This document shows, piece after piece, positions 40,525-58,267 of a stretch of 64,000 nt of DNA. The position numbers and the translations under genes are program-made. The DNA is from Linyphia triangularis (lineage: Eukaryota > Arthropoda > Arachnida > Araneae > Linyphiidae), in NCBI GenBank assembly GCA_963978545.1, contig OZ021723.1, positions 1-64,000 of the forward strand, written 5' to 3'. Within the stretch, counting starts at the first letter, position 1; each line of letters begins with the position of its first letter. The notes below the pieces were generated by a model that saw nothing but the letters and a program-made list of their open reading frames with translations, was not told the DNA's origin and searched no databases.

Positions 40525-41004
40525 GATGATCTGCAAAATAAAAGAAACGGGGGGGAAAGGGGGGACCTGAAATAAAGTTGTGGGACCAGGTTAAATTGGA
40601 ACCCAACTAATCCTCCTTACAAAGGAAATAGCTGGGTGATAGGGCCTGTCCTAAACAACAAACAAAGTTGCGTTTTTGAGACTAACACCACTATCGAAAA
40701 CCGTGGATTTAGTAAAAAGGGGGGAAGTAGTCTGCTGGACGATCCAGATCTATCCAGGCAGGAACCAGGATCAGATGAAGGATGGCCTGCAGTCGAAAAT
40801 ATGATGATTTTGAAAATCGTAATAAAAGTAAAAATATCCTCCAAAATTAAAAAATAATTAGGTGAGATGTAGTGTCATATTGAACACTAACAGTGTGTAA
40901 TGAAAATAATTTAAGGAAATAAAAATTTCCGGTAGATTGAGATCGATTATGAAGAGCGATTCGGACGTGCGTCCTTCCTGCTCAAATGATTATCCTCTCT
41001 TTTG
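40525..41004 (-). other. 5' UTR of element 3
   Basis: 480 nt without an ORF. The element starts CAAAAGAGAGG. The palindrome GGACGCACGTCC lies about 30 nt into the element; its GGACG half matches the downstream-promoter-element consensus used at about +28 to +33 by many jockey/I-type elements. Confidence 0.6.
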
Positions 41005-41016
41005 ATGTCCCGAAAT
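41005..41016 (-). repeat. Target-site duplication, 5' copy (element 3)
   Basis: Sense ATTTCGGGACAT. The H4 TATA-like box starts 22 bp upstream at 41038. Confidence 0.95.
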
Positions 41017-41166
41017 TTTTCCGTTTGGCCTTTTTATGCTCATTTTGGCAACGCCCCTCACTTTTACACACCACCTCATTGGCCAGGCGAGACTCTTCGA
41101 AAGAGAGTATAAAAGACGACGTTGGACGAAATTTTTCAATTCATTCTTTGACCGAGATTGCATATC
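41017..41166. promoter_or_regulatory. H4/H2B promoter, H4 side facing element 3 (U6)
   Basis: The shared promoter is complete. The H2B side (TATAAAAG at 41108-41115) works toward 41167, while the H4 side (CATAAAAAG from 41038, minus) now points into element 3. Confidence 0.8.
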
Positions 41167-41541
41167 ATGCCACCCCAGGCTTCAGGAAAGGCTGTTAAAA
41201 AGGCGGGAAAAGCCCAAAAGGCTGTCCGTGCCGGTGACAAAAAGAAGAGGAAGAAGCGCAGGAAGGAATCCTTTGCAATTTACATTTACAAAGTTCTTAA
41301 GCAAGTTCATCCCGACACTGGCATTTCCAGCAAAGCCATGTCTATCATGAACTCTTTCGTCAACGACATCTTTGAAAGAATCGCTGCTGAATCTTCCCGT
41401 CTCGCTCACTACAACAAGCGAAGCACAATCACCAGTCGGGAAATTCAGACTGCTGTGCGACTTCTTTTGCCTGGTGAGTTGGCCAAACACGCTGTGTCTG
41501 AAGGCACCAAGGCCGTCACCAAATACACCAGCTCCAAGTAA
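41167..41541 (+). CDS. H2B: Histone H2B (U6)
   Basis: Intact; its promoter half is unaffected by element 3. Confidence 0.99.
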   Translation: MPPQASGKAVKKAGKAQKAVRAGDKKKRKKRRKESFAIYIYKVLKQVHPDTGISSKAMSIMNSFVNDIFERIAAESSRLAHYNKRSTITSREIQTAVRLLLPGELAKHAVSEGTKAVTKYTSSK

Positions 41542-42694
41542 ATCACATCATTTCCATCAAAAGGCCCTTTTCAGGGCCAAAAAATCGCTATCCAAACACA
41601 AATGAACAAAAAGATATTAATATGGCAACCTTACAAGTCCAAATTAAAAGTGGTGTTATTTTCAACAATTTATGTAAAGTTACAACAATGCTGAGCAACT
41701 ATTTCTAACAATGTGTGGGGGTATAATATATAAATGCACAGTAAACTAATTTATAACAATGCTGAATAGGAAAAGAGTGGCGACTCATAATAATGTGTTG
41801 TGGTAAACAATGAATAAAAAAGAAAGCTCAAATAATGTATTACATTTCAACAGTGATAGAACAGTACAATGAATGCTTCTCATACAGAATACTAATAGAT
41901 ACGTAATGATAACACTGTGTTGGAGCATTTCCCGAGAACACCATGCATAGCAAAGAATGTTTGCAATTACAGTAATTATAAAAAACTTACTTTCGGATTC
42001 TTGTGATGCTTTATTTTGGGCACTTGTCAAGTAGAGTCCTGCGGGGATGAAAACAAATCAATTCAATGCAATACACGATTAATGCGAAAATAAAAAGTAA
42101 GTGGTAATTAAATATATGTAGGTATGTATATGTAATAGAATGTAATCCTTTTTTAGAACCGACAGTTAAATTAATTCCTCTTTCCAAAGCACAAAACCCT
42201 CTTTAATCAATTCATTCAACAACTTATTTAGGATAACTTCCCACGCCAATTTAATGTGTGAGATCTTTGCTGAGTCAGCATTCTTGTTTTGTATCCCATA
42301 ATTAGTATTCCGTTCTGGCGCCAACATACTTGCCTTCTCACTACAATGTTTATAAATTACATTTGCTGAATCAGTGATTCCCACGATTTTTAACGACGCT
42401 GTTCTCTGTTCGACATTACTATGTATGACATTCCATCTCCTATCATGTAGTAGTTTAGACGTAACTTTAGCGCGATCTCTCTCTCTCTCCGGGTTTAACT
42501 TTGATCTATGGTTTATATCTTAATAAATGTTTTATATTGTTAAAAATTGACTCTTCACTACAGTTCCACGACCATGCTGCAATAACCTTGATTAAAATGG
42601 ATTAATTCATTACATAAGTCGACAGGATAATCTTTTAAAGTGTTAATTCATTACATATATATGTATATATTTAAAAAAAAAAGAAAAAAAGAAT

Positions 42695-42812
42695 GCCAAC
42701 GGCACGCGGTGTTCCCAGGTGGTCACCCTCCCAAGTACTGACCGCGCCCGATGATGCTTGACTTCGGTGATCGAACGAGAACCGGTATGTTCATCATGGT
42801 ATGGCCGTTGAC
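42695..42812 (-). rRNA. 5S rRNA: 5S ribosomal RNA (U6)
   Basis: Complete copy, adjacent to a 31-CA microsatellite. Confidence 0.96.
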
Positions 42813-42990
42813 AATTGTTCTACCTATAATAAAGTTCTGTTGCTATATTAATAATATCACACAGATACATGTCAGATATCACTCTAAAGTGGCAGTGTTT
42901 TGCACTAAAGATACACCCCACTAGCTAGACAATAGATACACAGCACTAGCATATATTTCCCAAGTTGTACTACCCCTCCCCCCCCCATCT

Positions 42991-43055
<65 letters not shown>

Positions 43056-43249
43056 TAAACAAAACAATTACTGCTCATTTCTGTTATTACTTCTTATTTT
43101 AAAATCATAACAAAGGACCGTTTTGGATTTAACCCCCGAAATCCAAATTCCCAAGCAGACGAACGGCGTCTCCTGATTGGTCGGTTGGGGGTCGACTCTA
43201 CTAGCCTATATAACCACGCGTTAGAAAATTTTTGACATCATTTCTTTGA

Positions 43250-43651
<402 letters not shown>

Positions 43652-44060
43652 GCTCCATTCCCCATTAACAACACACAAAAAGGCCCTTCTCAGGGCCAAA
43701 ACATATTTACACAAAAGATTCATCTATTCTCTTCATTCACTTGCATTCTAAAATTTGATAACAGCACTTCAATGAAATCTGAACAATATTTATTCGCCAA
43801 ACTCCGATTCAAAAGGACACAAACAAAATAAACTCTTTCCCCGTGGTGGCGCCCTCTGTGATTCACAAAAACAACATTCTTGGGCACAACAGTATTCTTA
43901 CAACTCTCGATTAATATTAATAGATGTATAATGGAGTAAAGAAATGATACTGGGTATAAAACTAAGCTAGAGTTTTAAAAAAAGTCAGTAAATGAAGTGA
44001 GGCACGTCATTTTTTGGCCCTTAAAAGGGCCTTTTTATGAGTAAGGGGATTTTTGTGTGT

Positions 44061-44582
<522 letters not shown>

Positions 44583-44647
44583 TTAGGATATACATTGAAA
44601 ACACATACGAATAACTTCATTCTGATTTCAGATCTTATAGTGCAAAC

Positions 44648-45250
44648 ATGTCTGAGGAAACTGCTACCGTTGCCGCAACTCCTGCAGCCGCCACGCCTAA
44701 GAAGTCGAAGGCAAAGACTGCAGCAAAAAAACCCAAAACTGCGCCTTCTCACCCTAAGGTGGCGGATATGGTAGTCGATGCCATCACCAATTTGAAGGAG
44801 AGGGGTGGTTCTTCTCTGCAAGCCATCAAGAAACACATTGGGGCCAACCACAAAGTTGATCTTGATCGTTTGACACCTTTCATCAAAAAGTACTTGAAAA
44901 GTGCTGTTGTCAGTGGATCACTTGTCCAAACAAAGGGAAAAGGTGCCACCGGTTCCTTCAAGTTGAGTGCTTCCGGCCAGAAAACCAAAAAACCAGTGAA
45001 AGAGGTAAAGAAAGTAGCTAAAAAAGAAACTGCTTCCCCTGCCAAAAAAGCCAAGTCTGCCAAAAAAACTGCAGCCAAACCAAAGGCTAAAGTGGAGAAA
45101 AAGAAAGCTGTCAAGAAGGCAACCCCTAAAAAGGCCGCCAAACCAAAGTCTCCTAAAAAGGCAGTTAAAGCAACAAAGCCAAAGGCACCCAAGGCTAAAA
45201 AACTAAAGACTCCTAAAAAGGCTGCACCCAAAAAGTCCGCAAAGAAGTAA
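44648..45250 (+). CDS. H1: Linker histone H1 (U6)
   Basis: Intact copy. Confidence 0.98.
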   Translation: MSEETATVAATPAAATPKKSKAKTAAKKPKTAPSHPKVADMVVDAITNLKERGGSSLQAIKKHIGANHKVDLDRLTPFIKKYLKSAVVSGSLVQTKGKGATGSFKLSASGQKTKKPVKEVKKVAKKETASPAKKAKSAKKTAAKPKAKVEKKKAVKKATPKKAAKPKSPKKAVKATKPKAPKAKKLKTPKKAAPKKSAKK

Positions 45251-45826
45251 ACCCCCTTTCTCTCAGAAAAAAAAAAAAAAGGCTCTTTTCAGAGCCAAAA
45301 AATTTTGGAATCAACTAACCTACTGCACAATACAACAGTATACAACTAGGAACTTTCAATGTTTATGTCAACAAACAAATTTGTTATGTAAACAAACAAA
45401 TTTGTTATGTAAACAAAATAGCACATGCTACATTACTTTTCATCATACATTTTCATAATAAGGCAGATTTGTCATATAACAAACAGTTTGCATCAGTTAG
45501 TTTATCAATAGTTCATGTGTGACAATGGGGAAAATTTTAAAAGCACAAAACAAACAAGCATTGTTATGTCTTATTATTGTTTTTTTTTTTAATCATTATG
45601 CATTGATTGTTGAAATGTGAGAATGAAAAATATATGGCAGTTGGGTAATATAATTAAATTGTTGAATTCAGCACTGTTGTACACATTTTTCTACTATATC
45701 ACTGTGCTTACATTTTTAATTGTTATGTTTTTATAGATGCCTTGTAACATGAATAATTTTTTGGCCCTGAAAAGGGCCTTTTTATGAGGATGGATGGGTG
45801 GGTGAATGAATGACAAGTGAGAATTT

Positions 45827-46144
<318 letters not shown>

Positions 46145-46319
46145 TCAGAATATCAGAATGTCCCGAAATTTTTCCGTTTGGCCTTTTTATGCTCATTTTG
46201 GCAACGCCCCTCACTTTTACACACCACCTCATTGGCCAGGCGAGACTCTTCGAAAGAGAGTATAAAAGACGACGTTGGACGAAATTTTTCAATTCATTCT
46301 TTGACCGAGATTGCATATC

Positions 46320-46694
46320 ATGCCACCCCAGGCTTCAGGAAAGGCTGTTAAAAAGGCGGGAAAAGCCCAAAAGGCTGTCCGTGCCGGTGACAAAAAGAAG
46401 AGGAAGAAGCGCAGGAAGGAATCCTTTGCAATTTACATTTACAAAGTTCTTAAGCAAGTTCATCCCGACACTGGCATTTCCAGCAAAGCCATGTCTATCA
46501 TGAACTCTTTCGTCAACGACATCTTTGAAAGAATCGCTGCTGAATCTTCCCGTCTCGCTCACTACAACAAGCGAAGCACAATCACCAGTCGGGAAATTCA
46601 GACTGCTGTGCGACTTCTTTTGCCTGGTGAGTTGGCCAAACACGCTGTGTCTGAAGGCACCAAGGCCGTCACCAAATACACCAGCTCCAAGTAA
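46320..46694 (+). CDS. H2B: Histone H2B (U7)
   Basis: Intact copy. Confidence 0.99.
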   Translation: MPPQASGKAVKKAGKAQKAVRAGDKKKRKKRRKESFAIYIYKVLKQVHPDTGISSKAMSIMNSFVNDIFERIAAESSRLAHYNKRSTITSREIQTAVRLLLPGELAKHAVSEGTKAVTKYTSSK

Positions 46695-47847
46695 ATCACA
46701 TCATTTCCATCAAAAGGCCCTTTTCAGGGCCAAAAAATCGCTATCCAAACACAAATGAACAAAAAGATATTAATATGGCAACCTTACAAGTCCAAATTAA
46801 AAGTGGTGTTATTTTCAACAATTTATGTAAAGTTACAACAATGCTGAGCAACTATTTCTAACAATGTGTGGGGGTATAATATATAAATGCACAGTAAACT
46901 AATTTATAACAATGCTGAATAGGAAAAGAGTGGCGACTCATAATAATGTGTTGTGGTAAACAATGAATAAAAAAGAAAGCTCAAATAATGTATTACATTT
47001 CAACAGTGATAGAACAGTACAATGAATGCTTCTCATACAGAATACTAATAGATACGTAATGATAACACTGTGTTGGAGCATTTCCCGAGAACACCATGCA
47101 TAGCAAAGAATGTTTGCAATTACAGTAATTATAAAAAACTTACTTTCGGATTCTTGTGATGCTTTATTTTGGGCACTTGTCAAGTAGAGTCCTGCGGGGA
47201 TGAAAACAAATCAATTCAATGCAATACACGATTAATGCGAAAATAAAAAGTAAGTGGTAATTAAATATATGTAGGTATGTATATGTAATAGAATGTAATC
47301 CTTTTTTAGAACCGACAGTTAAATTAATTCCTCTTTCCAAAGCACAAAACCCTCTTTAATCAATTCATTCAACAACTTATTTAGGATAACTTCCCACGCC
47401 AATTTAATGTGTGAGATCTTTGCTGAGTCAGCATTCTTGTTTTGTATCCCATAATTAGTATTCCGTTCTGGCGCCAACATACTTGCCTTCTCACTACAAT
47501 GTTTATAAATTACATTTGCTGAATCAGTGATTCCCACGATTTTTAACGACGCTGTTCTCTGTTCGACATTACTATGTATGACATTCCATCTCCTATCATG
47601 TAGTAGTTTAGACGTAACTTTAGCGCGATCTCTCTCTCTCTCCGGGTTTAACTTTGATCTATGGTTTATATCTTAATAAATGTTTTATATTGTTAAAAAT
47701 TGACTCTTCACTACAGTTCCACGACCATGCTGCAATAACCTTGATTAAAATGGATTAATTCATTACATAAGTCGACAGGATAATCTTTTAAAGTGTTAAT
47801 TCATTACATATATATGTATATATTTAAAAAAAAAAGAAAAAAAGAAT

Positions 47848-47965
47848 GCCAACGGCACGCGGTGTTCCCAGGTGGTCACCCTCCCAAGTACTGACCGCGC
47901 CCGATGATGCTTGACTTCGGTGATCGAACGAGAACCGGTATGTTCATCATGGTATGGCCGTTGAC
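47848..47965 (-). rRNA. 5S rRNA: 5S ribosomal RNA (U7)
   Basis: Complete copy, 30-CA neighbour. Confidence 0.96.
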
Positions 47966-48143
47966 AATTGTTCTACCTATAATAAAGTTCTGTTGCTATA
48001 TTAATAATATCACACAGATACATGTCAGATATCACTCTAAAGTGGCAGTGTTTTGCACTAAAGATACACCCCACTAGCTAGACAATAGATACACAGCACT
48101 AGCATATATTTCCCAAGTTGTACTACCCCTCCCCCCCCCATCT

Positions 48144-48206
<63 letters not shown>

Positions 48207-48400
48207 TAAACAAAACAATTACTGCTCATTTCTGTTATTACTTCTTATTTTAAAATCATAACAAAGGACCGTTTTGGATTTAACCCCCGAAATCCAAATT
48301 CCCAAGCAGACGAACGGCGTCTCCTGATTGGTCGGTTGGGGGTCGACTCTACTAGCCTATATAACCACGCGTTAGAAAATTTTTGACATCATTTCTTTGA

Positions 48401-48802
<402 letters not shown>

Positions 48803-49211
48803 GCTCCATTCCCCATTAACAACACACAAAAAGGCCCTTCTCAGGGCCAAAACATATTTACACAAAAGATTCATCTATTCTCTTCATTCACTTGCATTCT
48901 AAAATTTGATAACAGCACTTCAATGAAATCTGAACAATATTTATTCGCCAAACTCCGATTCAAAAGGACACAAACAAAATAAACTCTTTCCCCGTGGTGG
49001 CGCCCTCTGTGATTCACAAAAACAACATTCTTGGGCACAACAGTATTCTTACAACTCTCGATTAATATTAATAGATGTATAATGGAGTAAAGAAATGATA
49101 CTGGGTATAAAACTAAGCTAGAGTTTTAAAAAAAGTCAGTAAATGAAGTGAGGCACGTCATTTTTTGGCCCTTAAAAGGGCCTTTTTATGAGTAAGGGGA
49201 TTTTTGTGTGT

Positions 49212-49733
<522 letters not shown>

Positions 49734-49798
49734 TTAGGATATACATTGAAAACACATACGAATAACTTCATTCTGATTTCAGATCTTATAGTGCAAAC

Positions 49799-50401
49799 AT
49801 GTCTGAGGAAACTGCTACCGTTGCCGCAACTCCTGCAGCCGCCACGCCTAAGAAGTCGAAGGCAAAGACTGCAGCAAAAAAACCCAAAACTGCGCCTTCT
49901 CACCCTAAGGTGGCGGATATGGTAGTCGATGCCATCACCAATTTGAAGGAGAGGGGTGGTTCTTCTCTGCAAGCCATCAAGAAACACATTGGGGCCAACC
50001 ACAAAGTTGATCTTGATCGTTTGACACCTTTCATCAAAAAGTACTTGAAAAGTGCTGTTGTCAGTGGATCACTTGTCCAAACAAAGGGAAAAGGTGCCAC
50101 CGGTTCCTTCAAGTTGAGTGCTTCCGGCCAGAAAACCAAAAAACCAGTGAAAGAGGTAAAGAAAGTAGCTAAAAAAGAAACTGCTTCCCCTGCCAAAAAA
50201 GCCAAGTCTGCCAAAAAAACTGCAGCCAAACCAAAGGCTAAAGTGGAGAAAAAGAAAGCTGTCAAGAAGGCAACCCCTAAAAAGGCCGCCAAACCAAAGT
50301 CTCCTAAAAAGGCAGTTAAAGCAACAAAGCCAAAGGCACCCAAGGCTAAAAAACTAAAGACTCCTAAAAAGGCTGCACCCAAAAAGTCCGCAAAGAAGTA
50401 A
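49799..50401 (+). CDS. H1: Linker histone H1 (U7)
   Basis: Intact copy. Confidence 0.98.
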   Translation: MSEETATVAATPAAATPKKSKAKTAAKKPKTAPSHPKVADMVVDAITNLKERGGSSLQAIKKHIGANHKVDLDRLTPFIKKYLKSAVVSGSLVQTKGKGATGSFKLSASGQKTKKPVKEVKKVAKKETASPAKKAKSAKKTAAKPKAKVEKKKAVKKATPKKAAKPKSPKKAVKATKPKAPKAKKLKTPKKAAPKKSAKK

Positions 50402-50977
50402 ACCCCCTTTCTCTCAGAAAAAAAAAAAAAAGGCTCTTTTCAGAGCCAAAAAATTTTGGAATCAACTAACCTACTGCACAATACAACAGTATACAACTAG
50501 GAACTTTCAATGTTTATGTCAACAAACAAATTTGTTATGTAAACAAACAAATTTGTTATGTAAACAAAATAGCACATGCTACATTACTTTTCATCATACA
50601 TTTTCATAATAAGGCAGATTTGTCATATAACAAACAGTTTGCATCAGTTAGTTTATCAATAGTTCATGTGTGACAATGGGGAAAATTTTAAAAGCACAAA
50701 ACAAACAAGCATTGTTATGTCTTATTATTGTTTTTTTTTTTAATCATTATGCATTGATTGTTGAAATGTGAGAATGAAAAATATATGGCAGTTGGGTAAT
50801 ATAATTAAATTGTTGAATTCAGCACTGTTGTACACATTTTTCTACTATATCACTGTGCTTACATTTTTAATTGTTATGTTTTTATAGATGCCTTGTAACA
50901 TGAATAATTTTTTGGCCCTGAAAAGGGCCTTTTTATGAGGATGGATGGGTGGGTGAATGAATGACAAGTGAGAATTT

Positions 50978-51295
<318 letters not shown>

Positions 51296-51470
51296 TCAGA
51301 ATATCAGAATGTCCCGAAATTTTTCCGTTTGGCCTTTTTATGCTCATTTTGGCAACGCCCCTCACTTTTACACACCACCTCATTGGCCAGGCGAGACTCT
51401 TCGAAAGAGAGTATAAAAGACGACGTTGGACGAAATTTTTCAATTCATTCTTTGACCGAGATTGCATATC

Positions 51471-51845
51471 ATGCCACCCCAGGCTTCAGGAAAGGCTGTT
51501 AAAAAGGCGGGAAAAGCCCAAAAGGCTGTCCGTGCCGGTGACAAAAAGAAGAGGAAGAAGCGCAGGAAGGAATCCTTTGCAATTTACATTTACAAAGTTC
51601 TTAAGCAAGTTCATCCCGACACTGGCATTTCCAGCAAAGCCATGTCTATCATGAACTCTTTCGTCAACGACATCTTTGAAAGAATCGCTGCTGAATCTTC
51701 CCGTCTCGCTCACTACAACAAGCGAAGCACAATCACCAGTCGGGAAATTCAGACTGCTGTGCGACTTCTTTTGCCTGGTGAGTTGGCCAAACACGCTGTG
51801 TCTGAAGGCACCAAGGCCGTCACCAAATACACCAGCTCCAAGTAA
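51471..51845 (+). CDS. H2B: Histone H2B (U8)
   Basis: Intact copy. Confidence 0.99.
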   Translation: MPPQASGKAVKKAGKAQKAVRAGDKKKRKKRRKESFAIYIYKVLKQVHPDTGISSKAMSIMNSFVNDIFERIAAESSRLAHYNKRSTITSREIQTAVRLLLPGELAKHAVSEGTKAVTKYTSSK

Positions 51846-52998
51846 ATCACATCATTTCCATCAAAAGGCCCTTTTCAGGGCCAAAAAATCGCTATCCAAA
51901 CACAAATGAACAAAAAGATATTAATATGGCAACCTTACAAGTCCAAATTAAAAGTGGTGTTATTTTCAACAATTTATGTAAAGTTACAACAATGCTGAGC
52001 AACTATTTCTAACAATGTGTGGGGGTATAATATATAAATGCACAGTAAACTAATTTATAACAATGCTGAATAGGAAAAGAGTGGCGACTCATAATAATGT
52101 GTTGTGGTAAACAATGAATAAAAAAGAAAGCTCAAATAATGTATTACATTTCAACAGTGATAGAACAGTACAATGAATGCTTCTCATACAGAATACTAAT
52201 AGATACGTAATGATAACACTGTGTTGGAGCATTTCCCGAGAACACCATGCATAGCAAAGAATGTTTGCAATTACAGTAATTATAAAAAACTTACTTTCGG
52301 ATTCTTGTGATGCTTTATTTTGGGCACTTGTCAAGTAGAGTCCTGCGGGGATGAAAACAAATCAATTCAATGCAATACACGATTAATGCGAAAATAAAAA
52401 GTAAGTGGTAATTAAATATATGTAGGTATGTATATGTAATAGAATGTAATCCTTTTTTAGAACCGACAGTTAAATTAATTCCTCTTTCCAAAGCACAAAA
52501 CCCTCTTTAATCAATTCATTCAACAACTTATTTAGGATAACTTCCCACGCCAATTTAATGTGTGAGATCTTTGCTGAGTCAGCATTCTTGTTTTGTATCC
52601 CATAATTAGTATTCCGTTCTGGCGCCAACATACTTGCCTTCTCACTACAATGTTTATAAATTACATTTGCTGAATCAGTGATTCCCACGATTTTTAACGA
52701 CGCTGTTCTCTGTTCGACATTACTATGTATGACATTCCATCTCCTATCATGTAGTAGTTTAGACGTAACTTTAGCGCGATCTCTCTCTCTCTCCGGGTTT
52801 AACTTTGATCTATGGTTTATATCTTAATAAATGTTTTATATTGTTAAAAATTGACTCTTCACTACAGTTCCACGACCATGCTGCAATAACCTTGATTAAA
52901 ATGGATTAATTCATTACATAAGTCGACAGGATAATCTTTTAAAGTGTTAATTCATTACATATATATGTATATATTTAAAAAAAAAAGAAAAAAAGAAT

Positions 52999-53116
52999 GC
53001 CAACGGCACGCGGTGTTCCCAGGTGGTCACCCTCCCAAGTACTGACCGCGCCCGATGATGCTTGACTTCGGTGATCGAACGAGAACCGGTATGTTCATCA
53101 TGGTATGGCCGTTGAC
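52999..53116 (-). rRNA. 5S rRNA: 5S ribosomal RNA (U8)
   Basis: Complete copy. Confidence 0.96.
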
Positions 53117-53294
53117 AATTGTTCTACCTATAATAAAGTTCTGTTGCTATATTAATAATATCACACAGATACATGTCAGATATCACTCTAAAGTGGCAGT
53201 GTTTTGCACTAAAGATACACCCCACTAGCTAGACAATAGATACACAGCACTAGCATATATTTCCCAAGTTGTACTACCCCTCCCCCCCCCATCT

Positions 53295-53357
<63 letters not shown>

Positions 53358-53551
53358 TAAACAAAACAATTACTGCTCATTTCTGTTATTACTTCTTATT
53401 TTAAAATCATAACAAAGGACCGTTTTGGATTTAACCCCCGAAATCCAAATTCCCAAGCAGACGAACGGCGTCTCCTGATTGGTCGGTTGGGGGTCGACTC
53501 TACTAGCCTATATAACCACGCGTTAGAAAATTTTTGACATCATTTCTTTGA

Positions 53552-53953
<402 letters not shown>

Positions 53954-54362
53954 GCTCCATTCCCCATTAACAACACACAAAAAGGCCCTTCTCAGGGCCA
54001 AAACATATTTACACAAAAGATTCATCTATTCTCTTCATTCACTTGCATTCTAAAATTTGATAACAGCACTTCAATGAAATCTGAACAATATTTATTCGCC
54101 AAACTCCGATTCAAAAGGACACAAACAAAATAAACTCTTTCCCCGTGGTGGCGCCCTCTGTGATTCACAAAAACAACATTCTTGGGCACAACAGTATTCT
54201 TACAACTCTCGATTAATATTAATAGATGTATAATGGAGTAAAGAAATGATACTGGGTATAAAACTAAGCTAGAGTTTTAAAAAAAGTCAGTAAATGAAGT
54301 GAGGCACGTCATTTTTTGGCCCTTAAAAGGGCCTTTTTATGAGTAAGGGGATTTTTGTGTGT

Positions 54363-54884
<522 letters not shown>

Positions 54885-54949
54885 TTAGGATATACATTGA
54901 ATACACATACGAATAACTTCATTCTGATTTCAGATCTTATAGTGCAAAC

Positions 54950-55552
54950 ATGTCTGAGGAAACTGCTACCGTTGCCGCAACTCCTGCAGCCGCCACGCCT
55001 AAGAAGTCGAAGGCAAAGACTGCAGCAAAAAAACCCAAAACTGCGCCTTCTCACCCTAAGGTGGCGGATATGGTAGTCGATGCCATCACCAATTTGAAGG
55101 AGAGGGGTGGTTCTTCTCTGCAAGCCATCAAGAAACACATTGGGGCCAACCACAAAGTTGATCTTGATCGTTTGACACCTTTCATCAAAAAGTACTTGAA
55201 AAGTGCTGTTGTCAGTGGATCACTTGTCCAAACAAAGGGAAAAGGTGCCACCGGTTCCTTCAAGTTGAGTGCTTCCGGCCAGAAAACCAAAAAACCAGTG
55301 AAAGAGGTAAAGAAAGTAGCTAAAAAAGAAACTGCTTCCCCTGCCAAAAAAGCCAAGTCTGCCAAAAAAACTGCAGCCAAACCAAAGGCTAAAGTGGAGA
55401 AAAAGAAAGCTGTCAAGAAGGCAACCCCTAAAAAGGCCGCCAAACCAAAGTCTCCTAAAAAGGCAGTTAAAGCAACAAAGCCAAAGGCACCCAAGGCTAA
55501 AAAACTAAAGACTCCTAAAAAGGCTGCACCCAAAAAGTCCGCAAAGAAGTAA
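54950..55552 (+). CDS. H1: Linker histone H1 (U8)
   Basis: Intact coding sequence. Its leader region carries the single A-to-T difference at 54902, 48 nt before the ATG. Confidence 0.98.
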   Translation: MSEETATVAATPAAATPKKSKAKTAAKKPKTAPSHPKVADMVVDAITNLKERGGSSLQAIKKHIGANHKVDLDRLTPFIKKYLKSAVVSGSLVQTKGKGATGSFKLSASGQKTKKPVKEVKKVAKKETASPAKKAKSAKKTAAKPKAKVEKKKAVKKATPKKAAKPKSPKKAVKATKPKAPKAKKLKTPKKAAPKKSAKK

Positions 55553-56128
55553 ACCCCCTTTCTCTCAGAAAAAAAAAAAAAAGGCTCTTTTCAGAGCCAA
55601 AAAATTTTGGAATCAACTAACCTACTGCACAATACAACAGTATACAACTAGGAACTTTCAATGTTTATGTCAACAAACAAATTTGTTATGTAAACAAACA
55701 AATTTGTTATGTAAACAAAATAGCACATGCTACATTACTTTTCATCATACATTTTCATAATAAGGCAGATTTGTCATATAACAAACAGTTTGCATCAGTT
55801 AGTTTATCAATAGTTCATGTGTGACAATGGGGAAAATTTTAAAAGCACAAAACAAACAAGCATTGTTATGTCTTATTATTGTTTTTTTTTTTAATCATTA
55901 TGCATTGATTGTTGAAATGTGAGAATGAAAAATATATGGCAGTTGGGTAATATAATTAAATTGTTGAATTCAGCACTGTTGTACACATTTTTCTACTATA
56001 TCACTGTGCTTACATTTTTAATTGTTATGTTTTTATAGATGCCTTGTAACATGAATAATTTTTTGGCCCTGAAAAGGGCCTTTTTATGAGGATGGATGGG
56101 TGGGTGAATGAATGACAAGTGAGAATTT

Positions 56129-56446
<318 letters not shown>

Positions 56447-56621
56447 TCAGAATATCAGAATGTCCCGAAATTTTTCCGTTTGGCCTTTTTATGCTCATTT
56501 TGGCAACGCCCCTCACTTTTACACACCACCTCATTGGCCAGGCGAGACTCTTCGAAAGAGAGTATAAAAGACGACGTTGGACGAAATTTTTCAATTCATT
56601 CTTTGACCGAGATTGCATATC

Positions 56622-56996
56622 ATGCCACCCCAGGCTTCAGGAAAGGCTGTTAAAAAGGCGGGAAAAGCCCAAAAGGCTGTCCGTGCCGGTGACAAAAAGA
56701 AGAGGAAGAAGCGCAGGAAGGAATCCTTTGCAATTTACATTTACAAAGTTCTTAAGCAAGTTCATCCCGACACTGGCATTTCCAGCAAAGCCATGTCTAT
56801 CATGAACTCTTTCGTCAACGACATCTTTGAAAGAATCGCTGCTGAATCTTCCCGTCTCGCTCACTACAACAAGCGAAGCACAATCACCAGTCGGGAAATT
56901 CAGACTGCTGTGCGACTTCTTTTGCCTGGTGAGTTGGCCAAACACGCTGTGTCTGAAGGCACCAAGGCCGTCACCAAATACACCAGCTCCAAGTAA
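56622..56996 (+). CDS. H2B: Histone H2B (U9)
   Basis: Intact copy. Confidence 0.99.
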   Translation: MPPQASGKAVKKAGKAQKAVRAGDKKKRKKRRKESFAIYIYKVLKQVHPDTGISSKAMSIMNSFVNDIFERIAAESSRLAHYNKRSTITSREIQTAVRLLLPGELAKHAVSEGTKAVTKYTSSK

Positions 56997-58149
56997 ATCA
57001 CATCATTTCCATCAAAAGGCCCTTTTCAGGGCCAAAAAATCGCTATCCAAACACAAATGAACAAAAAGATATTAATATGGCAACCTTACAAGTCCAAATT
57101 AAAAGTGGTGTTATTTTCAACAATTTATGTAAAGTTACAACAATGCTGAGCAACTATTTCTAACAATGTGTGGGGGTATAATATATAAATGCACAGTAAA
57201 CTAATTTATAACAATGCTGAATAGGAAAAGAGTGGCGACTCATAATAATGTGTTGTGGTAAACAATGAATAAAAAAGAAAGCTCAAATAATGTATTACAT
57301 TTCAACAGTGATAGAACAGTACAATGAATGCTTCTCATACAGAATACTAATAGATACGTAATGATAACACTGTGTTGGAGCATTTCCCGAGAACACCATG
57401 CATAGCAAAGAATGTTTGCAATTACAGTAATTATAAAAAACTTACTTTCGGATTCTTGTGATGCTTTATTTTGGGCACTTGTCAAGTAGAGTCCTGCGGG
57501 GATGAAAACAAATCAATTCAATGCAATACACGATTAATGCGAAAATAAAAAGTAAGTGGTAATTAAATATATGTAGGTATGTATATGTAATAGAATGTAA
57601 TCCTTTTTTAGAACCGACAGTTAAATTAATTCCTCTTTCCAAAGCACAAAACCCTCTTTAATCAATTCATTCAACAACTTATTTAGGATAACTTCCCACG
57701 CCAATTTAATGTGTGAGATCTTTGCTGAGTCAGCATTCTTGTTTTGTATCCCATAATTAGTATTCCGTTCTGGCGCCAACATACTTGCCTTCTCACTACA
57801 ATGTTTATAAATTACATTTGCTGAATCAGTGATTCCCACGATTTTTAACGACGCTGTTCTCTGTTCGACATTACTATGTATGACATTCCATCTCCTATCA
57901 TGTAGTAGTTTAGACGTAACTTTAGCGCGATCTCTCTCTCTCTCCGGGTTTAACTTTGATCTATGGTTTATATCTTAATAAATGTTTTATATTGTTAAAA
58001 ATTGACTCTTCACTACAGTTCCACGACCATGCTGCAATAACCTTGATTAAAATGGATTAATTCATTACATAAGTCGACAGGATAATCTTTTAAAGTGTTA
58101 ATTCATTACATATATATGTATATATTTAAAAAAAAAAGAAAAAAAGAAT

Positions 58150-58267
58150 GCCAACGGCACGCGGTGTTCCCAGGTGGTCACCCTCCCAAGTACTGACCGC
58201 GCCCGATGATGCTTGACTTCGGTGATCGAACGAGAACCGGTATGTTCATCATGGTATGGCCGTTGAC
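58150..58267 (-). rRNA. 5S rRNA: 5S ribosomal RNA (U9)
   Basis: Complete copy. Confidence 0.96.

Larger units (their letters stand above)
34470..41004 (-). mobile_element. Element 3: apparently full-length jockey-like retrotransposon in the H4 start site
   Basis: A 6535-bp insertion in the direction of H4, flanked by 12-bp duplications. From 5' to 3' it has a 480-nt 5' UTR, ORF1 (40524-38326), ORF2 (38336-35604), a 1.13-kb 3' UTR with degenerate repeats, and a 3' end made of tandem ATTAAG units. Both ORFs are open, so this could be an autonomous copy. Its proteins resemble those of element 2 across all domains but are clearly diverged, and its 3' end is different, so it is a separate family. 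Confidence 0.95.
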
